A stretch of DNA of 64,000 nucleotides from Psychrobacter sp. JCM 18903 (GTDB lineage Bacteria > Pseudomonadota > Gammaproteobacteria > Pseudomonadales > Moraxellaceae). The translations under genes and the position numbers were made by a program. The stretch is from contig NZ_BAWJ01000002.1 of NCBI RefSeq assembly GCF_000586475.1, forward strand, positions 1 to 64,000, read 5' to 3'. The notes under the pieces were generated by a model. It ran no database searches and was not told the DNA's origin. It saw only the letters and a program-made list of their open reading frames with translations. Positions 30,528 through 41,202 of this stretch are shown one piece after another. Numbering within the stretch: the stretch's first letter is position 1; every line of letters begins with the position of its first letter.

Positions 30528-31196
30528 ATGAAATACACATTAACAAAAGCCAACCCTGATGCAGATGTCTATCCTGCACAGACCAGTCAAACGGTCAATG
30601 ATCCAATCGAAGACGAAGTGAATAAAAACGTCTTTATGGGTCGTCTCGAAGACCTTGTCCATTCAACAGCAAACTGGGGGCGCAAGCACTCACTTTGGCC
30701 ATTTAACTTTGGTACCTCTTGCTGTTATGTCGAATATGCCACCACCCTAACCGCCGTTCATGATTTGTCACGCTTTGGTGCCGAAGTTATTCGCGCGTCG
30801 CCCCGTCAGGCAGACGTGATGATCGTTGCTGGTACTTGTTTTGTCAAAATGGCACCGGTTATTCAGCGCCTTTATGAGCAAATGCTTGAGCCAAAATGGG
30901 TTATCTCGATGGGTGCCTGTGCTAACTCGGGTGGTATGTATGATATCTATTCGGTCGTGCAAGGCGTGGACAAAATTATCCCTGTTGATGTCTATGTGCC
31001 CGGTTGTCCGCCGCGTCCAGAAGCGTTGATCCAAGGCTTGATGTTGCTGCAAGAGTCGATTACTAAAGAGCGTCGCCCGCTAGGTATTCATGTCAATGAT
31101 CAGGGTATCTATCAGCCACAAATGACGCCTGAGCGTGACCGTAAGCAAGCAGATCGTATCGCTGTGAAAAACTTGCGTAGCCCAGACAGTATCTAA
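30528..31196 (+). CDS. nuoB: NADH-quinone oxidoreductase subunit B
   Basis: 222 aa. Carries cluster N2, the last iron-sulfur cluster before quinone, in the peripheral arm. The ligands are visible in GTSCCYVE (vicinal cysteines), VAGTCFVKM and [14 protein letters not shown] 30528 is chosen over the in-frame TTG at 30519 because AAAGG lies 9 nt before it. Frame intact. Confidence 0.97.
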   Translation: MKYTLTKANPDADVYPAQTSQTVNDPIEDEVNKNVFMGRLEDLVHSTANWGRKHSLWPFNFGTSCCYVEYATTLTAVHDLSRFGAEVIRASPRQADVMIVAGTCFVKMAPVIQRLYEQMLEPKWVISMGACANSGGMYDIYSVVQGVDKIIPVDVYVPGCPPRPEALIQGLMLLQESITKERRPLGIHVNDQGIYQPQMTPERDRKQADRIAVKNLRSPDSI

Positions 31197-31324
31197 TCAG
31201 CGAGCCTGTAGCCAAACTGCATGTGATAAATAGCATATTAGGCATAAATTGTTTAGTTATATCATGTTCTAGTTTGGCTCAATCATACACAATCCGTAAA
31301 AGTGCTCAGTACGCATATATTCAT

Positions 31325-31404
31325 CGTAGTTCGCTTATGTTTAGCGTAGTTCAGTTATGATTAACATAGCTCGGTTAGGCTCAACATAGCTCAATGATGA
31401 TTAA
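31325..31404 (+). repeat. four 20-bp imperfect tandem repeats before nuoCD
   Basis: Units at 31325-31344, 31345-31364, 31365-31384 and 31385-31404, each of the form C(G/A)TAG(T/C)TC followed by a TTA-type half and ending AA or AG. The array ends 18 bp before the nuoCD ATG and directly touches its ribosome-binding site (AAGGAA). Confidence 0.8.
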
Positions 31405-31422
31405 TGAAGGAATACATCATTC

Positions 31423-33196
31423 ATGGTCACGGTAGTTGAAAACATAGATCCTAATATTAAGCCTGTTCCAGCGGTTATCACCGAGCTGGAGCAGAAGTAT
31501 GCCGGTAAGTTTGTCGTGCAGCACACTGTGGATGAGATTCCAACAGTGTGGGTCGCGCGTGCAGACTTATTAGATGTTCTCTTATTCCTACGTAAATTGC
31601 CCCAGCCATACGTCATGCTATTTGACTTGTCAGCGATAGATGAGCGTCTGCGCCAGCATCGCCAAGGTTTACCTGACAGCGATTTTACGGTGTTTTATCA
31701 CTTGATGTCGCTTGAGCGTAATAGTGACGTACGTATTAAAGTCGCGCTGAGTGAAGACGATGTCAATGTACCGAGCGCTACGCAGATTTGGCCAAATGCC
31801 AACTGGTACGAGCGTGAAGTGTGGGACATGTTCGGTATTGTCTTTACGGGTCATCCGCATCTAACGCGTATCTTATTACCAAAGTACTGGGAAGGTCATC
31901 CGCTGCGTAAAGAGTATCATGCGCGCGCGACTGAATTTACCCCGTATTTCTTGAATACCGCCAAGCAACAATATGAGCAAGAAAACCTGCGTTTTGTCCC
32001 AGAAGAGTGGGGCATGAAGCGTTCAGGTCGTGATGAAGACTTTATGTTCTTGAACATCGGTCCTAACCATCCCTCTGCTCACGGTGCATTCCGTTTAGTG
32101 CTACAGCTTGATGGTGAAGAAGTCGTCGATTGTATCCCTGATATCGGTTATCACCATCGCGGCGCAGAGAAGATGGCTGAGCGTCAAACTTGGCATTCAT
32201 TTATTCCTTATACCGACCGTATCGATTACCTCGGTGGCGTGATGAATGAGCTGCCGTACATCATGTCGGTCGAAAAGCTTGCAGGGATTACCATTCCGCC
32301 GCGCGCTGAGACTATCCGCGTAATGATGAGTGAGTTTTTCCGTATTACCAATAACTTACTGTTCGTCGGTACGTTTATTCAGGATGCGGGCGGCATGACC
32401 CCGGTATTCTATATGTTTACCGATCGCCAAAAAGCCTATGATGTCATAGAAGCCGTGACTGGTTATCGTATGCATCCCGCTTGGTTCCGTATCGGCGGTA
32501 CGGCTGCTGATCTACCACGTGGCTGGCAGCGTCTGGTTCGCGAATTCTTAGATTGGATGCCAAAACGCTTGGACGAATATGTCAAAGCGGCATTGCAAAA
32601 TAGCGTGCTCAAAGGTCGTACCCAAGGTGTTGCTCAGTACAATGCTAAGCAAGCACTTGCTTGGGGCGTGACGGGCGCTGGTCTGCGAGCAACAGGCGTT
32701 GACTTTGATCTCCGTAAAGCACGTCCGTATATGGGTTATGAAAATTACGACTTTGAAGTGCCAGTGGGTTACAACGGTGATGCGTATGATCGCTGTATGG
32801 TAAAAGTCGAAGAGATGCGTCAGTCATTGCGTATCATCCGCCAGTGCATGGATAACATGCCACAAGGCCCTTATAAAGCCGATCATCCACTAGCGGTACC
32901 ACCGCCAAAAGACCGTACCTTAAACGATATTGAAACCTTGATTAATCACTTTATCTCAGTATCTTGGGGTCCTGTGATGCCAGCGGGCGAGTGTACGACG
33001 ATTGTAGAAGCGACCAAAGTTGAACAGCTATTACATCACCTCGGATAAGGCGACGATGAGCTATCGTACCCGTATTCGTACGCCGACATTTGCGCATTTG
33101 CAGCAGATGCCATCGGTGATTAATGGCTCGCTCGTCTCTGATGCCATTATGTATTTGGCATCGATTGATATTGTAATGGCTGACTGTGATCGCTAA
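31423..33196 (+). CDS. nuoC: NADH-quinone oxidoreductase fused subunit C/D (frame disrupted)
   Basis: About 591 aa. NuoC (residues ~30-190, ending in the [11 protein letters not shown] region) and NuoD (from ~200, [28 protein letters not shown] quinone-site histidine region) are one chain, as in E. coli and relatives. The reading frame stops at 33048, but the real C-terminus is in the next frame: two bases are missing near 33019-33021 ([14 protein letters not shown] restored if GGTTTG is read for GTTG), giving a tail with [14 protein letters not shown] and ending ADCDR at 33196. This last part is essential NuoD sequence, so a sequencing error is likely. Confidence 0.94.
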
Positions 33197-33368
33197 TACT
33201 TTAGTCTAATACTTTGATCAGAAAATTATTTTTATTAAAGAAATACGTTTATCAATATATCATTGCCAAATGGCACACCAAAATGCTGATATCTTGCCAT
33301 ATAGCGACACTTATAAGACTGTCGCTATTAGCTGATAAAGCGTGATGAGTGAGGACAGATAGAAGACT

Positions 33369-33878
33369 ATGAAAATTGTTTCCGACAAAATGCCAAAAGT
33401 AGATGTGGCAAGCATTCTCACTAGCGAGGAAATTGCGGCTATTCATGAGTTTATGCACCATTACCCGCAAGCACGTGCTGCTTCGCTAGACGCGCTAAAA
33501 ATCGTGCAAAAGCGCAACGGCTGGGTCGATGACGCACAAGTGAATGCCATTGCCAATATTCTAGACATTCCGATGTCAGATATGGACGGGGTTGCTACTT
33601 TCTTTAACCGTATTTATCGTCAGCCTGTCGGTCGCCACGTCATCCTTATTTGTGATTCAGTGGCTTGTTTTTTGACAGGTTATGAAGCGTTATCAGCTGA
33701 AATCAGATCGCAGCTGGGTATTGAGTATGGTCAGACGACGGCTGATGGTCGTTTTACGCTATTGCCAATTTGCTGCTTAGGTAACTGTGACAAAGGCCCT
33801 GCTGTGTTGATTGACGAAGACACCTATGGCCCTGTCCAGCCCGAAGAAGTCACGCAATTATTGGAGCTATACGCATGA
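33369..33878 (+). CDS. nuoE: NADH-quinone oxidoreductase subunit E
   Basis: 169 aa thioredoxin-fold subunit of the NADH dehydrogenase module, holding [2Fe-2S] cluster N1a. Cysteines lie in [11 protein letters not shown] and [10 protein letters not shown]. Length matches the family. The stop overlaps the start of nuoF by four bases (ATGA), indicating translational coupling. The 172 bp before it contain nothing I recognise; its start could also be the second Met (MPKVDVA). Confidence 0.95.
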   Translation: MKIVSDKMPKVDVASILTSEEIAAIHEFMHHYPQARAASLDALKIVQKRNGWVDDAQVNAIANILDIPMSDMDGVATFFNRIYRQPVGRHVILICDSVACFLTGYEALSAEIRSQLGIEYGQTTADGRFTLLPICCLGNCDKGPAVLIDEDTYGPVQPEEVTQLLELYA

Positions 33879-35299
33879 GATTAACGCTTTCAGAGCAGAT
33901 TGCTCAACGTAGCCAAGGCAAAGCACCTAGCCAGCTTAATGAGCAGCGCATTCCAATTTATGGTGATAAAGCAACAGCGACTAGCGAAACAAAACCGTTA
34001 ACATGGCGTCTAGCACATCATGATGCCGTACTAGATTTGACCACCTATGAGTCGTTAAAAGGCTTTGATGGCTTAAAGCAAGCTTTGAGTCAATCGCCTA
34101 AAGAAGTTGGCAATATGATTAAAGCTGCCAACGTCAGGGGTCGCGGCGGTGCAGGCTTTAATGCTGGTTTGAAATGGACATTCATGTCACCACCAGATGG
34201 CTTGCCACGTTATCTCATTTGTAATGCCGATGAGATGGAACCGGGCACGTTTAAAGATCGTCTATTGATGGAGCGTCTACCGTTTCAGCTGATTGAAGGT
34301 ATGTTGATTACCGCACATGCGATTGGTGCAACGGACGGGTATATCTTTATCCGTGGTGAATACATTTTAGCTGCCCAGCGTTTGGTCGCTGCTATCGAAG
34401 AATGCTTGGCCAATAATCTAATGGGCAAGAACATTCTAGGCTCAGACTTTAGCTTTAACTTGCACGTGCATACGGGTGCTGGCCGCTATATTTGCGGTGA
34501 AGAAACGGCACTGATTAATTGCTTGGAAGGTCGCCGTGCTAATCCACGTACTAAACCCCCATTCCCACAAATTTCTGGTGCATGGGGTCGTCCAACGGTA
34601 GTCAATAACGTTGAAACCTTGTGTAACATGCCAGCCATTCTAAACCATGGCGTCGAATGGTATCAGTCATTATCTAACATCAAAGGCAAGAGCCAGACAC
34701 CGGGTACCAAACTGTTCGGTTGTTCAGGCTTAGTTAACGATCCAGGCCTGTGGGAATTACCGTTTGGTTATACAGCACGCGAAATCATTGAAGATTTAGC
34801 GGGTGGTATGATCGATGGCAAAACATTAAAAGCTTGGCTGCCGGGCGGTGCCTCTACTGACTTTTTAACCACTGAGCATTTAGATGTGGTGGTGGATTTT
34901 GACACCATTCAAAAAGCAGGTAGCCGTATGGGTACTGGTCTGATTATGGTCGTGGATGAAGCACAAGATATGGTGCCACTCGTTCGTAATATCGAGATTT
35001 TCTTCCAACGTGAATCTTGTGGTTGGTGTACGCCATGCCGTGACGGTCTGCCTTGGGGTGTCAAATTGCTTACCGCTATTAATGATGGTGAAGGGCAAGT
35101 GGGTGATGTAGAAAAACTAGAAGGCCTCACGCGTGACTTATGGATTGGTAAAACATTCTGTGCACATGCGCCGGGTGCGATGGAACCACTGATGAGTGCG
35201 ATTAAATATTTCCGTCCAGAGTTTGATCAAAAGATCGCGCAGGCGGTTGGTGTCGATGTCATTGATGCGGCAGCCAATCAACAGCCAGAAGTGAAATAA
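33875..35299 (+). CDS. nuoF: NADH-quinone oxidoreductase subunit F
   Basis: 474 aa. NADH-binding, FMN-containing subunit where electrons enter complex I. NADH/FMN loop [27 protein letters not shown], and the N3 [4Fe-4S] site [12 protein letters not shown] with a distal Cys in [10 protein letters not shown]. Slightly longer than E. coli NuoF (445 aa) because of an N-terminal extension. Start overlaps nuoE by 4 bp; nuoG follows after 10 bp with GGAGAG as ribosome-binding site. Intact. Confidence 0.97.
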   Translation: MRLTLSEQIAQRSQGKAPSQLNEQRIPIYGDKATATSETKPLTWRLAHHDAVLDLTTYESLKGFDGLKQALSQSPKEVGNMIKAANVRGRGGAGFNAGLKWTFMSPPDGLPRYLICNADEMEPGTFKDRLLMERLPFQLIEGMLITAHAIGATDGYIFIRGEYILAAQRLVAAIEECLANNLMGKNILGSDFSFNLHVHTGAGRYICGEETALINCLEGRRANPRTKPPFPQISGAWGRPTVVNNVETLCNMPAILNHGVEWYQSLSNIKGKSQTPGTKLFGCSGLVNDPGLWELPFGYTAREIIEDLAGGMIDGKTLKAWLPGGASTDFLTTEHLDVVVDFDTIQKAGSRMGTGLIMVVDEAQDMVPLVRNIEIFFQRESCGWCTPCRDGLPWGVKLLTAINDGEGQVGDVEKLEGLTRDLWIGKTFCAHAPGAMEPLMSAIKYFRPEFDQKIAQAVGVDVIDAAANQQPEVK

Positions 35300-35309
35300 G
35301 GAGAGCGGC

Positions 35310-38300
35310 ATGGCAGTCATACATATTGATGGAACCACTGTCGAAGTAGATAGCGCAGATAACTTGCTACAAGCCTGCTTATCACTCGGCATTGATGTGC
35401 CGTATTTTTGTTATCATCCAGCCCTTGGCTCAGTAGGCTCGTGCCGTCAGTGCGCGGTCAAGCAGTTTCAAAATAAAGAAGATATGGAAGCAGGTCGTGG
35501 TCGTCTTGTGATGTCATGTATGGTCGCTCCGGGCGATGACATGTATATCTCTGTCACTGACGATGAAGCCAAAGCATTCCGCAAGTCGATGGTTGAGTTA
35601 CTGATGACCAACCATCCACATGACTGTCCAACTTGCGAAGAGGGCGGACATTGCCATTTGCAAGACATGACCTATATGTCAGGTCATAGCCGTCGTCGTT
35701 ATCGCTTTACCAAACGCACGCATCATAACCAAGAGCTTGGCCCATTCATCGCGCATGAGATGAACCGCTGTATCGCTTGCTATCGCTGTGTCCGTTTTTA
35801 TAAAGACTACGCAGGCGGCGAAGATTTGGGTGTTTACGGCTCAAACAATCGCGTCTACTTTGGTCGTGATAAAGATGGCCAGTTCGAAAGCGAATTCTCA
35901 GGTAACTTAACGGAAGTATGCCCAACGGGTGTCTTTACCGATAAAACGCACTCTGAGCGTTATAACCGTAAATGGGACATGCAGTATGCGCCAAGCATCT
36001 GTCATGGTTGCTCAGCAGGTTGTAATATCTCACCGGGTGAGCGTTATGGTGAATTACGCCGTATTGAAAACCGCTATAACGGTGAAGTAAACCGCTATTT
36101 CTTATGTGACCGTGGCCGCTTCGGTTATGGCTATGTCAATCGTGACGATCGCCCAACCCAAGCGCTTGAACGTATCAACGATAAGCATGTCAAAATCAAT
36201 ATTGACTATGCACTCGATGAGACCATCAAACGTATCAAAGATAAAAAAGTCATTGGCATTGGCTCACCGCGTGCCAGTTTAGAAACCAACTTTGCGCTAA
36301 AAAACCTCGTTGGCTTTGATAAGTTTTCAACGGGTCTCAATCATCAGCAGCAAGCACTGGTCAATAAATGCATCGAAGTATTAAGTACTGATGGTATTTA
36401 TAACCCAAGCATGACTGATATCGAAAGCTATGATGCGGTGCTGGTATTGGGTGAAGATATCACGCAAACCTCATCGCGTGTCGCGTTGTCAGTACGCCAA
36501 GCGGCAAAAAACGAAGGCTTGAAAATGGCAGCGGTGTTGCAAACGCAGCCGTGGCTTGCAGAGCCTGTTAAACGTATTGCTCAAGATGCGTTAAGCCCAG
36601 TTTATGTCATCGATGTAGTGCAAACTAAGCTAGAAGACATCAGTAAAGTGAGTGTGGTGGCGACCCCTGAAGATATTACTAAACTTGGTTTCAAAGTGGC
36701 TGATGAAATTGTCAATTTCGCTGATGATTTATCAGAAATCGCAGATCCACAAGCAGCTGAGCAAGATGTCAATACTGATACTAGTACTAATGCCAGTGCT
36801 GAGACTGACGGTATGCAAGCATTAGCGAAGCAAATCGCTTATGACTTGATTCAAGCGGATAAGCCATTGGTCATCTCGGGTAGCAGCTTATCGTCTACCG
36901 TATTGATCGAAGCAGCGGCGCAGATTACTCAAGCATTGACCCAAAAACGCTCAGCCATTAAAGCGACTGAACAGCAGCAAGTGGACACGTATAATGCTCA
37001 AGTCCGTGATGAGCAAGCGCAAATAGAAGATAAAGAGCTATCCGCTAAACCAAACAAACCTGAAACTGGTGTTGATACAGAAACGCAAGACAATGTAGAA
37101 CGCGCTCCTGCTAAAAAACTTGAACTGAAAGAAGTAAATAATAAATATCAGGCACAAGCAGGTATTTACCTAACGGTTACCGATGCCAATAGCATGGGTG
37201 TTTGCATGCTTGGCGGTCAATCAGTCGAAGAGCTACTGGCGACTGATTTTGATGTGGTTATCGTTGCTGAAAATCAGCTGACTGATGCCATTGATGCCAG
37301 TAAGTTGACTCAACTATTAGCCGACAAAACCGTCATTGCGCTAGATCATCAGCTGCTTGATTGGCATAAAGATGTCGATATCGTATTGCCAGCAGCAAGC
37401 TTTGCTGAAGCGGATGGTACGCTGATATCGGCTGAAGGTCGTGCACAGCGCTTCTTCCAAGTTTACGACAACGAATACTACCATCCAATGAGCAGTATCA
37501 AAGAAGGCTGGCGCTGGTTACATGCCGTGCATAGCAGCATAGAAGGTCGTGATGTCGATTGGACGCAGCTAGATGACGTTATCAATGCTTTGATCGCCAC
37601 CCATCCTAAGCTTGCTGGTATTAAAAATGCTGCTCCTGATGCCGATTACCGTATGACTGGTCTGAAGATTGCTCGTCAGCCGCGCCGTTATTCAGGCCGT
37701 ACCGCCATGCGTGCGCCGATATCTGTGCATGAGCCGATGCAGCCAAAAGATTTAGACACCGGTTTGACTTTCTCAATGGAAGGTTATAGTGGTAAAGAAA
37801 CACCAAGCTCGATGATTCCTTTTGCCAATGCGGCAGGTTGGAACTCACCGCAAGCGTGGAATAAATACCAAGACAAGGTCGGTGGTCATCTAAAAAATGG
37901 CGACCCAGGTGTGCGCATGTTTGATCAGCTAGACCGTCTGGCCACACGCCAATATGTTGCACCAGAGGCTATGTCTGCGACGACGACGGATATGCAGCAA
38001 GGACAAGCAAAGCTTGTGCCTATCCATAATATTTATGCCAGCTCTATGATGGCGTCACGTAGCCCAGTGGTTGCGGAGCAACTGCCTGTTGCTGCATGGC
38101 GTATCGGGATGGATGATGCTAGGGACTGGAACATTGCTAATGGTGATTACTTAGCGATTGAAATCAATAAGCAACAAATTACCTTACCAGTACAGATTGT
38201 CGGTTATTTAGCAGAAGGCTGTATCGGTTATCCAGTTGGGCAGGTGAGTATTATTCATCCATCAATGCCAGCGTCGGTTCGCAAAGTGGATGCACCAGTA

Positions 38301-38390
38301 ACGATGATGGGTAGCATGGCTAACGATATGATGAACAATAACGATGCTGCGCAAATGAGCACAGCACCGACCACCACACAGGAGGTGTAA
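35310..38390 (+). CDS. nuoG: NADH-quinone oxidoreductase subunit G, with a long linker insertion
   Basis: 1026 aa against about 908 in E. coli. Iron-sulfur sites in order: [2Fe-2S] YFCYHPALGSVGSCRQC with MSCMVAP, the His-ligated HPHDCPTCEEGGHC, two CxxC groups in RCIACYRCVRF with EVCPTGVF, and CHGCSAGC for the extra N7-type cluster. The C-terminal half is a molybdopterin-oxidoreductase-like domain. Between about residues 475 and 610 there is an acidic, Gln/Thr/Glu-rich low-complexity stretch (AEQDVNTDTSTNASAETDG, then EQQQVDTYNAQVRDEQAQ) that I would not expect in the E. coli protein. Frame is intact. GGAGGT at its end serves nuoH. Confidence 0.95.
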   Translation: MAVIHIDGTTVEVDSADNLLQACLSLGIDVPYFCYHPALGSVGSCRQCAVKQFQNKEDMEAGRGRLVMSCMVAPGDDMYISVTDDEAKAFRKSMVELLMTNHPHDCPTCEEGGHCHLQDMTYMSGHSRRRYRFTKRTHHNQELGPFIAHEMNRCIACYRCVRFYKDYAGGEDLGVYGSNNRVYFGRDKDGQFESEFSGNLTEVCPTGVFTDKTHSERYNRKWDMQYAPSICHGCSAGCNISPGERYGELRRIENRYNGEVNRYFLCDRGRFGYGYVNRDDRPTQALERINDKHVKINIDYALDETIKRIKDKKVIGIGSPRASLETNFALKNLVGFDKFSTGLNHQQQALVNKCIEVLSTDGIYNPSMTDIESYDAVLVLGEDITQTSSRVALSVRQAAKNEGLKMAAVLQTQPWLAEPVKRIAQDALSPVYVIDVVQTKLEDISKVSVVATPEDITKLGFKVADEIVNFADDLSEIADPQAAEQDVNTDTSTNASAETDGMQALAKQIAYDLIQADKPLVISGSSLSSTVLIEAAAQITQALTQKRSAIKATEQQQVDTYNAQVRDEQAQIEDKELSAKPNKPETGVDTETQDNVERAPAKKLELKEVNNKYQAQAGIYLTVTDANSMGVCMLGGQSVEELLATDFDVVIVAENQLTDAIDASKLTQLLADKTVIALDHQLLDWHKDVDIVLPAASFAEADGTLISAEGRAQRFFQVYDNEYYHPMSSIKEGWRWLHAVHSSIEGRDVDWTQLDDVINALIATHPKLAGIKNAAPDADYRMTGLKIARQPRRYSGRTAMRAPISVHEPMQPKDLDTGLTFSMEGYSGKETPSSMIPFANAAGWNSPQAWNKYQDKVGGHLKNGDPGVRMFDQLDRLATRQYVAPEAMSATTTDMQQGQAKLVPIHNIYASSMMASRSPVVAEQLPVAAWRIGMDDARDWNIANGDYLAIEINKQQITLPVQIVGYLAEGCIGYPVGQVSIIHPSMPASVRKVDAPVTMMGSMANDMMNNNDAAQMSTAPTTTQEV

Positions 38391-38391
38391 T

Positions 38392-39433
38392 ATGCAAGTT
38401 ACCCGTATTATCCTGATGTGCCAAGCTTCTTGGCTGGTAGCATGAGCTTTGATGCTTGGTCAATTTTATTTATGGTCGGGCAATCACTGGTCATCTTCTT
38501 GGTCGTGGTTATGGTTGCCGCTATGATGATTGTCTATGAGCGCCGCATGCTAGCTTTATGGCAGGACCGTTATGGTCCAAACCGCGTCGGACCCTTTGGT
38601 TCGTTGCAGCTGGTTGCTGATATGCTCAAAATCTTCTTTAAAGAAGATTGGACGCCAAACTTTACCGATAAGTTTATGTTTACCTTGGCACCTGCGGTCG
38701 CGATGTTTACCGCATTGGCCTCATTTGCCATTATTCCTATCTCGCCAACGCTTGGCGTGGCTGATTGGGATATCGGTATTCTGTTCTTCTTTGCGATGGC
38801 AGGTATTGCTGTCTATGCCGTGATGTTCGGTGGCTGGGCCTCTGCTAACAAATTCTCGTTACTTGGTGGTTTGCGCTCTGCTGCACAGACGATCAGTTAT
38901 GAAGTATTCTTGGGCTTATCACTGATGGGCGTAGTGGCATTAACCGGCTCATTTAACTTGCGCGCCATTGTTGAGGCGCAAATCGACGGCTGGTATATCA
39001 TTCCGCAGTTTTTCGGCTTTTTGACCTTTGTTGTTGCTGGCGTTGCAGTCACCCATAGACATCCATTTGATCAGCCAGAAGCAGAGCAAGAGCTGGCTGA
39101 AGGCTATCATGTTGAATATTCTGGCATGAAATTCGGTATGTTCTTTATTGGCGAATATGTCAACGTTGTACTGATTTCTGCCTTGATGACGTGCTTATTC
39201 TTTGGTGGTTGCTTGCGCCTTTTAACTTAGATATTCCATTTATTCCACCAGCTTTTTGGTTCATGATTAAAACGCTGTTCTTTATGACCATGTTTATTTT
39301 GGCTCGAGGCTCACTCATGCGTCCGCGTTATGATCAAGTGATGAACTTTGGCTGGAAAGTTTGTCTGCCAGTAACGCTGATTAATCTGTTGGTTACTGCT
39401 GCGGTCATTTTGATCTTTTCTCCAACGTTGTAA
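38392..39433 (+). CDS. nuoH: NADH-quinone oxidoreductase subunit H (frame disrupted twice)
   Basis: About 347 aa. Eight-helix subunit at the quinone-binding junction. I place the start at ATG 38392, which has a perfect GGAGGTG, reading MQVTRII; at 38412-38413 one C is missing (repaired: [11 protein letters not shown]). The core includes [21 protein letters not shown] and [20 protein letters not shown]. At about 39211 one G is missing (TGG for TG; repaired FFGGWLAPFNLD), and the next frame carries helices 7-8 to the stop. Both losses are in two-to-three-base homopolymers. Confidence 0.93.
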
Positions 39434-39501
39434 TCATCACTAGTAGCCATCACTAGCCATCATTGATGAACTAGGGTAAAGCTGATAAGGATAATAATCC
39501 C

Positions 39502-40050
39502 ATGTTTACTACCATAAAAAAGACCGTCATTGGACTATTTACCATTGTCCGCAGCATGTGGATGGTCAATAGTCATGCGCTCAGACCGCGTGACACCATC
39601 CTTTATCCTGAGGTGCCGGTACCTGTGCCACCGCGTTTTCGTGGACGTATTGTCCTAACGCGTGACCCTGATGGAGACGAGCGCTGTGTGGCTTGTAACT
39701 TGTGTGCGGTGGCCTGCCCGGTAGGGTGTATCTCCTTACAAAAAGCGGAACGTGAAGACGGTCGTTGGTATCCAGAGTTTTTTCGAATTAACTTTTCGCG
39801 CTGTATTTTTTGTGGATTGTGTGAAGAGGCGTGTCCAACGACAGCCATTCAAATGACGCCTGACTTTGAGTTGGGTGAATATAAACGCCAAGATTTGGTC
39901 TACGAAAAAGAGCATTTGCTCATTTCAGGGCCGGGTAAATATCCTGATTATAACTATTATCGTGTGACGGGTATGGCGGTAGCGGACAAACCAAAAGGCG
40001 CAGCACAAAACGAAGCTGCACCGATTGATCTAAGGAGCTTGCTACCATGA
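39502..40050 (+). CDS. nuoI: NADH-quinone oxidoreductase subunit I
   Basis: 182 aa. Ferredoxin-like subunit with two [4Fe-4S] clusters (N6a, N6b) that pass electrons from the peripheral arm toward NuoB. Motifs [15 protein letters not shown] and [13 protein letters not shown]. Length normal. Overlaps nuoJ start by 4 bp. Intact. Confidence 0.97.
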   Translation: MFTTIKKTVIGLFTIVRSMWMVNSHALRPRDTILYPEVPVPVPPRFRGRIVLTRDPDGDERCVACNLCAVACPVGCISLQKAEREDGRWYPEFFRINFSRCIFCGLCEEACPTTAIQMTPDFELGEYKRQDLVYEKEHLLISGPGKYPDYNYYRVTGMAVADKPKGAAQNEAAPIDLRSLLP

Positions 40051-40791
40051 TGAATATTTTGAACCATCCTGAACTGGCTGGGTTTTATTCGCTTGCAGCA
40101 GTGGCCATATTTGCCAGTCTGCGCGTCGTGACTCAGGCCAATCCAGTGCATGCTATCTTATCGATGATTGTGTCATTACTGGCAATCGCAGGGATATTTT
40201 TTGTACTAGGTGCGCCATTTGCTGGTGCGTTAGAGATTGTCGTCTATGCCGGCGCCATTATGGTGCTGTTCGTCTTTGTCATCATGATGCTGAACTTAGG
40301 TATGAGCAATGATGAGCGCGAAGAACGATGGCTTGATGCGGGCACTTGCGCTACCGACAGGGTTAACGATTATTATCGCGGTTGTGCTGTATGCGATGAT
40401 TGGTATGGGTCATGACGAAGCGGCAATGATTGGTGGCTCGACAATATCTGCCAAAGCAGTCGGTACGGTGCTATTTACTAAATATGTGATGTTGATAGAA
40501 GTGGCGGCATTGCTACTGCTGGCAGCCTTGGTCGCCGCTTATCATTTGGGTAAAGAGTCTATCGCTGATGAGGTTACTGTCAATGCAAACCACAGTAATG
40601 ATAGTCAAGGATCTAATGCTAATGTCGCAAGTATCAAACACTACGATGATCACGGTATGCCTATAGATGCTGACGCGGCGAAAATGGCAGAACCTTACGA
40701 ATATAAAGATGTTGACCCGCATGACTATGTAAGTATGAATGCAGGTACGCAGCTGGGTGTGAATAAAGTCACGCGCAAGGAGTCAGACTAA
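40047..40791 (+). CDS. nuoJ: NADH-quinone oxidoreductase subunit J (frame disrupted)
   Basis: About 248 aa; E. coli NuoJ is 184 aa. Membrane-arm subunit with five helices; the family segment [25 protein letters not shown] is split here into recognisable parts ([11 protein letters not shown]). At 40341-40343 the run is GGG where GG restores frame ([12 protein letters not shown]), so this is one of the few apparent insertions. The C-terminal ~65 residues are hydrophilic ([20 protein letters not shown]), an extra tail not usual in E. coli. The stop TAA overlaps the ATG of nuoK (TAATG). Confidence 0.92.
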
Positions 40792-41198
40792 TGGTACTAG
40801 CAGCGAGCGTGGCACAAGATGTGTCAAACGTGCCGTTTGCCCACGAGGTAGCCGGCTTAGTACAGCCGGTTGCTGAGGCGCAGAATATACTGGGCATGAT
40901 ACCCATGAGCCATGGACTGATTTTGGCAGGTATCTTATTTGCCATTGGTCTGTGCGGCGTCATGGTACGACGTAACTTCCTATTTATGCTAATGAGCCTT
41001 GAGATCATGATGAATGCAACAGCATTAGCATTTGTGGTGGCAGGTAGTCGTTGGGTCGATCCAGATGGGCAGATTATGTTTATCTTTATTTTGACCTTGG
41101 CAGCAGCAGAGGCCGCCATTGGTTTGGCAATATTATTGCGGTTTTATCATCAGCGTGGGCATCTCGATGTCGACAGCGCCAATGAGATGAAAGGATGA
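40791..41198 (+). CDS. nuoK: NADH-quinone oxidoreductase subunit K
   Basis: 135 aa with three helices. The core [35 protein letters not shown] is family-typical (the two in-membrane Glu residues lie here and in [11 protein letters not shown]). The protein is about 35 residues longer than the usual 100 aa at the N-terminus; if translation starts at Met41 or Met44 (IPMSHG) it would be standard, but ATG 40791 is the one coupled to nuoJ. Confidence 0.94.
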   Translation: MVLAASVAQDVSNVPFAHEVAGLVQPVAEAQNILGMIPMSHGLILAGILFAIGLCGVMVRRNFLFMLMSLEIMMNATALAFVVAGSRWVDPDGQIMFIFILTLAAAEAAIGLAILLRFYHQRGHLDVDSANEMKG

Positions 41199-41202
41199 TG
41201 TC

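Noticed and set aside
40309..40415. Programmed ribosomal frameshift in nuoJ
   Set aside because: No slippery heptamer or downstream structure, and similar breaks occur in many unrelated genes in this window, which favours sequence error.
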